Assembly: GCF_003054025.1 (NCBI RefSeq)
Contig: NZ_QBKG01000003.1
Span: 139,142-203,141 of the forward strand
Source of the DNA: Capnocytophaga leadbetteri
GTDB taxonomy: Bacteria; Bacteroidota; Bacteroidia; Flavobacteriales; Flavobacteriaceae
DNA: 64,000 nt
Direction: 5' to 3'
Below are positions 60,803-64,000 of this stretch, piece by piece. Every line of letters begins with the position of its first letter. Position 1 is the first letter of the stretch. Both the position numbers and the translations under genes were made by a program. Below the pieces are notes generated by a model, which worked only from the letters and a program-made list of their open reading frames with translations, ran no database searches and had not been told where the DNA came from.

Positions 60803-61069
60803 ATGCCTTATACACTTACTATCACCGATAATAACCCTCAGGCATTAGCCTTTGTGCAATATGCCAAAAAACTCGACTTTGTGAAAGTTACTAAAAATAA
60901 AGATTTTAAAGAAACAGTAACTCCGATAGACGATTTAGAGGAAGATGAATATGGTATTCCTGTGAAATACCGCGATAAGATTATGGCAATGTCTAAAGAA
61001 TCTAACAAGAATATTGCAAGGCGCTGGAGAGAAGATTTAGCTAAAAAGAGAGAGAAAGAAGCGATATGA
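60803..61069 (+). CDS. Probable antitoxin of the PIN-domain toxin
   Basis: The 88-residue protein (MPYTLTITDNNPQALAFVQY) has a short N-terminal strand, helices and a strongly charged C-terminal helix (ESNKNIARRWREDLAKKREK). No family is named with confidence. It overlaps the PIN gene by 4 bases (ATGA), and this order and size are usual for antitoxins preceding a VapC-type toxin. The start is fixed by the promoter box just upstream. Confidence 0.65.
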   Translation: MPYTLTITDNNPQALAFVQYAKKLDFVKVTKNKDFKETVTPIDDLEEDEYGIPVKYRDKIMAMSKESNKNIARRWREDLAKKREKEAI

Positions 61070-61521
61070 TAGTTATTTCTGACACCAACATTATTTATAG
61101 CTGTTTTTACAGCAGAAAAGGGGTAATTGCTACTATCTTAAATGATAAAAAGAAAAGTATCCAGTTCATAGCTCCTGATTATCTTTTGAATGAAGTAAAA
61201 GAGCATTTACCTGAAATTATGGAAGACAATAACCTAACTAAAACAGAAGCTAATGCTCTTCTGAAAGAATTTACTAAAAACATTACTTTTTTCAAAGTAG
61301 ATGATATTCCTCAGAAATATGTAGACAAAGCAGAAGAAATAGCGCAATCTATAGACCCTGATGACTTTCCTTTTATAGCGCTTCATTTAGAAAAAGGACA
61401 TAAAATTTGGACTTGCGACCTCAAACTCATTAATGGGTTGAAAGAGATGGGATATGATATATGTGTAACAACTAAAGATATTAAAGAAAAACGCTATAAG
61501 AAAACAAATGGACTTAAGTAA
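61066..61521 (+). CDS. PIN-domain protein, VapC-like toxin
   Basis: The 151-residue putative ribonuclease has the four acidic PIN residues: D6 (VISDTNII), E43 (LLNEVKEH), D99 or D100 (SIDPDDFPFIAL) and D118 (IWTCDLKLI). PIN toxins cut tRNA or rRNA and are held in check by a cognate antitoxin. Its last 14 bases overlap the pdxH start in another frame, so the module is locked into the pdxH transcript. Lower GC than pdxH suggests acquisition. Confidence 0.8.
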   Translation: MIVISDTNIIYSCFYSRKGVIATILNDKKKSIQFIAPDYLLNEVKEHLPEIMEDNNLTKTEANALLKEFTKNITFFKVDDIPQKYVDKAEEIAQSIDPDDFPFIALHLEKGHKIWTCDLKLINGLKEMGYDICVTTKDIKEKRYKKTNGLK

Positions 61522-62149
61522 TTATCGAAAAACCTATAATAAACGAGAGCTTTTAGAGAAAGATGCTCCTGAAAACCCAATGCAACTTTTTCAGACGTGG
61601 TTTTACGAAGCAGATGAAACGGATAGCATAGACGAAGCTAATGCTATGTCAGTTAGCACTATCGGACTTGACGGTTTTCCTAAAACGCGCGTAGTACTGC
61701 TCAAACAATACACTTACGAAGGGTTTATCTTCTACACCAACTACCACAGCGAAAAGGGCAGAGCAATAGAAGCTAATCCGCACCTTTGTTTATCATTTTT
61801 CTGGCCTTCTATTGAGCGGCAAGTCATCATAAAAGGGATAGCAGAGCGAGTGCCTGCCAACACCTCTGACGGTTATTTTGAGTCCCGCCCTTTGGGGAGC
61901 CGATTAGGTGCTATAGTATCGCCACAGAGCGAGGTAATACCCACGCGCGAGTACTTAGAAGAGCGACTACACGCCTTAGAAGCGCAATACGAAGGCAAGG
62001 AAGTACCGCGTCCTGCGCATTGGGGAGGCTACTTAGTGCGCCCTCAGAATATAGAGTTCTGGCAAGGACGCCCCAACCGCCTACACGACCGTCTGCGCTA
62101 CACCCTTACCGAAAACTACGATTGGAAAATAGAGCGCTTAGCACCGTAA
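61508..62149 (+). CDS. pdxH: Pyridoxamine 5'-phosphate oxidase
   Basis: This FMN enzyme oxidises pyridoxamine- or pyridoxine-5'-phosphate to the cofactor pyridoxal 5'-phosphate. The 213-residue protein is complete: NPMQLFQTWFYEA, AMSVSTIGLDGFPKTRVVLL, YTNYHSEKGRAIEANPH, LSFFWPSIERQVIIKG and the C-terminal signature IEFWQGRPNRLHDRLRY. The start MDLSNYRKTYNKRELLEKDA matches the usual PdxH N-terminus, so the 14-base overlap with the PIN gene is real. No separate promoter is visible between them. Confidence 0.95.
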   Translation: MDLSNYRKTYNKRELLEKDAPENPMQLFQTWFYEADETDSIDEANAMSVSTIGLDGFPKTRVVLLKQYTYEGFIFYTNYHSEKGRAIEANPHLCLSFFWPSIERQVIIKGIAERVPANTSDGYFESRPLGSRLGAIVSPQSEVIPTREYLEERLHALEAQYEGKEVPRPAHWGGYLVRPQNIEFWQGRPNRLHDRLRYTLTENYDWKIERLAP

Positions 62150-62170
62150 TAATTAGTTGATTATCTCGCT

Positions 62171-62290
62171 ATGAAAAATAATATAATATTTGAAGCGTTT
62201 AGTGCCTTATACCATATATTTTCAGGTTGTTTGTCTTGGATAATATTTCTGGCAATCATTTGGGCACTCGCAATGATTTTATATCCTTAG
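62171..62290 (+). CDS. Predicted 39-residue membrane peptide
   Basis: This short ORF begins MKNNIIFEAFSALYHIFSGC and has one hydrophobic helix (SWIIFLAIIWALAMILY). It starts 21 bases after the pdxH stop and could be cotranscribed. No homologue is recognised. The hydrophobic pattern is the only support. Possible roles are a small membrane regulator or a hydrophobic type I toxin-like peptide; chance is also possible. Confidence 0.35.
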   Translation: MKNNIIFEAFSALYHIFSGCLSWIIFLAIIWALAMILYP

Positions 62291-62434
62291 CTTATGGATT
62301 ATCAATGGGAAAACAAAGTTAAAAGAAATATATAAACCTCTTAAAAACAAACATATAAAAAGTAATAATAAGTTTTTCTTATGTCTTATAGTTAAAAAGT
62401 ATTATTGAAAATAAAATCCTTCAAAGTTTATTTG

Positions 62435-62443
62435 TACCTTTGC
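62435..62443 (+). promoter_or_regulatory. -7 promoter element of the YtxH operon
   Basis: TACCTTTGC lies 49 bases before the ATG at 62493. Confidence 0.6.
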
Positions 62444-62492
62444 ATCAAAGTTAATTTATATAACTAATTTAATAACATTAAATTTGAACACT

Positions 62493-62819
62493 ATGTCAAA
62501 AACAACAAATGCCGTATTAGGCTTAGCAGTAGGTACTGCTATAGGAGTAGGTTTGGGCATTCTTTTTGCACCAGACGAAGGTAAAAACACACGTAAAAAA
62601 ATTAAAGACTCTCTTAAAGACAAGTCTGATGAATTTAAGGAACAATTAGATAATCTTACAGAGAGCGTGCGTGAGAAATCTTTGGAACTAAAAGGTTCAT
62701 TAGAAGAAAAAGTAGATAGACTTTTCTCAAAAGCAAGTAATAAATCTGAAGATATGATTGCTATTCTAGAAAAGAAATTGGCATCATTGAAAGAAGAAGC
62801 CGCTAAAATTAAGAAGTAA
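62493..62819 (+). CDS. YtxH domain-containing protein
   Basis: The 108-residue protein has a Gly-rich hydrophobic N-terminal helix with the YtxH motif (GLAVGTAIGVGLGILFAPDE, then GKNTRKKI) and a long charged coiled coil (about 35-108). YtxH proteins are stress-linked membrane-associated proteins with no known enzymatic activity. In flavobacteria they are often followed by a holin-like gene and DUF6327, as here. The ATG at 62493 is chosen over a TTG 9 bases upstream. Confidence 0.85.
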   Translation: MSKTTNAVLGLAVGTAIGVGLGILFAPDEGKNTRKKIKDSLKDKSDEFKEQLDNLTESVREKSLELKGSLEEKVDRLFSKASNKSEDMIAILEKKLASLKEEAAKIKK

Positions 62820-62823
62820 TTTT

Positions 62824-63204
62824 ATGGCAATTTATTCTATTAAAGAAACGTTTGTAGAAGTCCCTACAAAAGCAAACACAGCCTTTAATTCGCAATTTGC
62901 TTACTATAAAATGATACTTTTCAGGTTTATAGCTAAGTCTTCGTATGGGCTTATAACTTTTTTTGTTTATGCTTTTGCCTGCTTATTAATATTATTTTTC
63001 CTATCACTTGCCGCTGCTTATGCTATAGGTGAAGCTTTAGGTAGTAATGGTTTAGGGTTTGCTATTGTAGGAGCGTTCTATATATTGTTATCGTTAGTAG
63101 TTTTATTGTTTCGCAAGAAACTAATTGAGAGGTCGCTATTGCAAAAACTATCAGAAATCTATTTTAAATCTGACCCAGAAGACGAAGAAGAAAATGAACA
63201 ATAA
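62824..63204 (+). CDS. Phage holin family (Act-holin-like/DUF1469) membrane protein
   Basis: The 126-residue protein has two membrane helices (ITFFVYAFACLLILFFLSLAAAYAIG and FAIVGAFYILLSLVVLLF in part) framed by amphipathic ends, as in the holin superfamily III/DUF1469 proteins of non-phage context. It lies 4 bases after ytxH and overlaps the next gene by 11 bases, so the three form one operon. The role is unknown, possibly envelope stress. Confidence 0.75.
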   Translation: MAIYSIKETFVEVPTKANTAFNSQFAYYKMILFRFIAKSSYGLITFFVYAFACLLILFFLSLAAAYAIGEALGSNGLGFAIVGAFYILLSLVVLLFRKKLIERSLLQKLSEIYFKSDPEDEEENEQ

Positions 63205-63442
63205 GACTTATTCATCATTTGAAGAAATTGATAATGAGATTAGACTACTTCGATTAGAAAAAGAGATTGATAGGCTATCTCTATCGCAACAAGTATCAGC
63301 TTCAGCAGAGAGTTTAACTCCAAAGAATTTATTAGCTAACACTTGGACATCTCTTTTATTTAGTAACAAAAGATGGATAAATATAGCTTTGGGCTATGGT
63401 ATGCAATTTTTAGCAAAAAGATATTTAAACAAAAATAGATAA
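63194..63442 (+). CDS. DUF6327 family protein
   Basis: The 82-residue protein starts MNNKTYSSFEEIDNEIRLLR, the pattern of DUF6327 proteins, and continues with a charged helix and a C-terminal amphipathic or membrane-near segment (RWINIALGYGMQFLAKRYL). The ATG at 63194 is chosen because it gives the family N-terminus; a longer reading from 63125 would duplicate the frame of the preceding gene. It completes the YtxH-holin-DUF6327 operon. Confidence 0.75.
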   Translation: MNNKTYSSFEEIDNEIRLLRLEKEIDRLSLSQQVSASAESLTPKNLLANTWTSLLFSNKRWINIALGYGMQFLAKRYLNKNR

Positions 63443-63581
63443 ATAAAAATGTTTGTTAAAAGGTGTGTTTTCTATAATATCAAAGAAATCTAACTTTTAA
63501 AATGTTAAAAATATCATTAAGTATTCCAATGGTATATTTTTTGCATCTAACTTTAATATTAATTTTTAAATTCAACCAAAA

Positions 63582-63968
63582 ATGAAAAAAATCTTTGCTT
63601 TAGTAACAGTGATTTGTTTATCACTAGTAGCTTTTTCTTGCATATCTTGCAGCAAGAATGATGACCCAGCAGACAATGACCTTTTTGTAGGAACCTATAA
63701 AGGTGAAATTTCTTTCTTAAAAGGAAAAGAAAAAAAATCTGTTGAAAATGGTTCAGTAACAGTTGTGAAAACAGGAAATGATTATTATTTCCGTTTTTCA
63801 GATGGTATTGAAGACCTAAAAGGTGTTAGTTTCAAAAAACAAGGAGATAACACTTTAGTAAATGTAGATTTGCAAGATGGTTTAAAAGTAATTAGAATAA
63901 ACGCATCTTCACTGTACATTCTGTATACTACAGACGGAAAGACCTGGATTGCTAACGCAAAAAGGTAA
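63582..63968 (+). CDS. Putative lipoprotein of unknown function
   Basis: The 128-residue protein has a lipoprotein signal (MKKIFALVTVICLSLVAFSC; acylated Cys 20 or 23) followed by an acidic linker (SKNDDPADND), which in Bacteroidota can act as a surface-export signal. The mature domain is a small beta-rich fold (FVGTYKGEISFLKG, SVTVVKTGNDYYFRFSDGI, GVSFKKQGDNTLVNVDL), lipocalin-like in appearance. It is preceded by a 139-base AT-rich spacer. The sequence after its stop (63969-64000) shows nothing beyond an A run. Confidence 0.75.
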   Translation: MKKIFALVTVICLSLVAFSCISCSKNDDPADNDLFVGTYKGEISFLKGKEKKSVENGSVTVVKTGNDYYFRFSDGIEDLKGVSFKKQGDNTLVNVDLQDGLKVIRINASSLYILYTTDGKTWIANAKR

Positions 63969-64000
63969 TTAAGAGAAAAAGTATACTAAAAAAAAAGCCC

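Overview
The window reads as the chromosome of a Flavobacteriaceae member, most likely Capnocytophaga (inference). Many genes are preceded by the Bacteroidota -7 element TAnnTTTGC and lack a recognisable Shine-Dalgarno. The gene content is typical of the group: an S46 dipeptidyl-peptidase of the DPP11 type, a YtxH/holin/DUF6327 trio, DUF2795, DUF4139 and BspA-like LRR proteins, and a DnaJ with only two Cys motifs. No tRNA, rRNA, CRISPR array or transposase gene was seen.

Layout. 1-5514 (minus) is most of a giant repetitive secreted protein whose C-terminus lies outside the window. 5.5-9.3 kb: DUF1599, gpsA, a Panacea toxin-antitoxin pair and riboflavin synthase. 9.3-19.2 kb: an acyltransferase, DinB, thiL, alkaline phosphatase, a CDF transporter, a DUF4139 protein carrying a SusC-like insert, a lone sugar transferase preceded by an unlisted 40-residue ORF, and rpoN. 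19.3-21 kb: grpE-dnaJ. 21.4-29 kb: a complete type I restriction system with an expressed hsdS, an inverted silent hsdS' and a tyrosine recombinase, which looks like a phase-variable specificity switch. 29-32 kb: nitroreductase, manA, fabH. 32-40.5 kb (minus): mcrB, mcrC, a VWA protein, a LOG protein, a DPP11-like peptidase, deoC and xth. 40.8-47.2 kb: outer-membrane protein, secA, DUF2795, lipoprotein, efflux adaptor. 47.3-48.4 kb: a HipA-like kinase split by two apparent frameshifts. 48.7-56.6 kb (minus): secE-nusG-rplKAJL, then a terminator, a ParDE-like pair, an unknown gene and rpoB, with no rpoC after it. 56.7-64 kb: LRR protein, PpiD-like foldase, a PIN-domain pair overlapping pdxH, the YtxH/holin/DUF6327 operon and a lipoprotein.

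Two themes stand out. First, selfish or defence modules (Panacea, ParDE, PIN, HipA-like, type I RM, McrBC) sit inside housekeeping operons. The most striking case is the broken rplJL-rpoB-rpoC operon. Second, the spacers hold several families of short tandem arrays with fixed unit lengths of 7, 8, 9 and 11 bases. They recur in the same variant order at distant sites, often start at a stop codon or lie next to a promoter, and include a 70-bp composite present in two opposite-orientation copies 37 kb apart. All alignments were made by eye.
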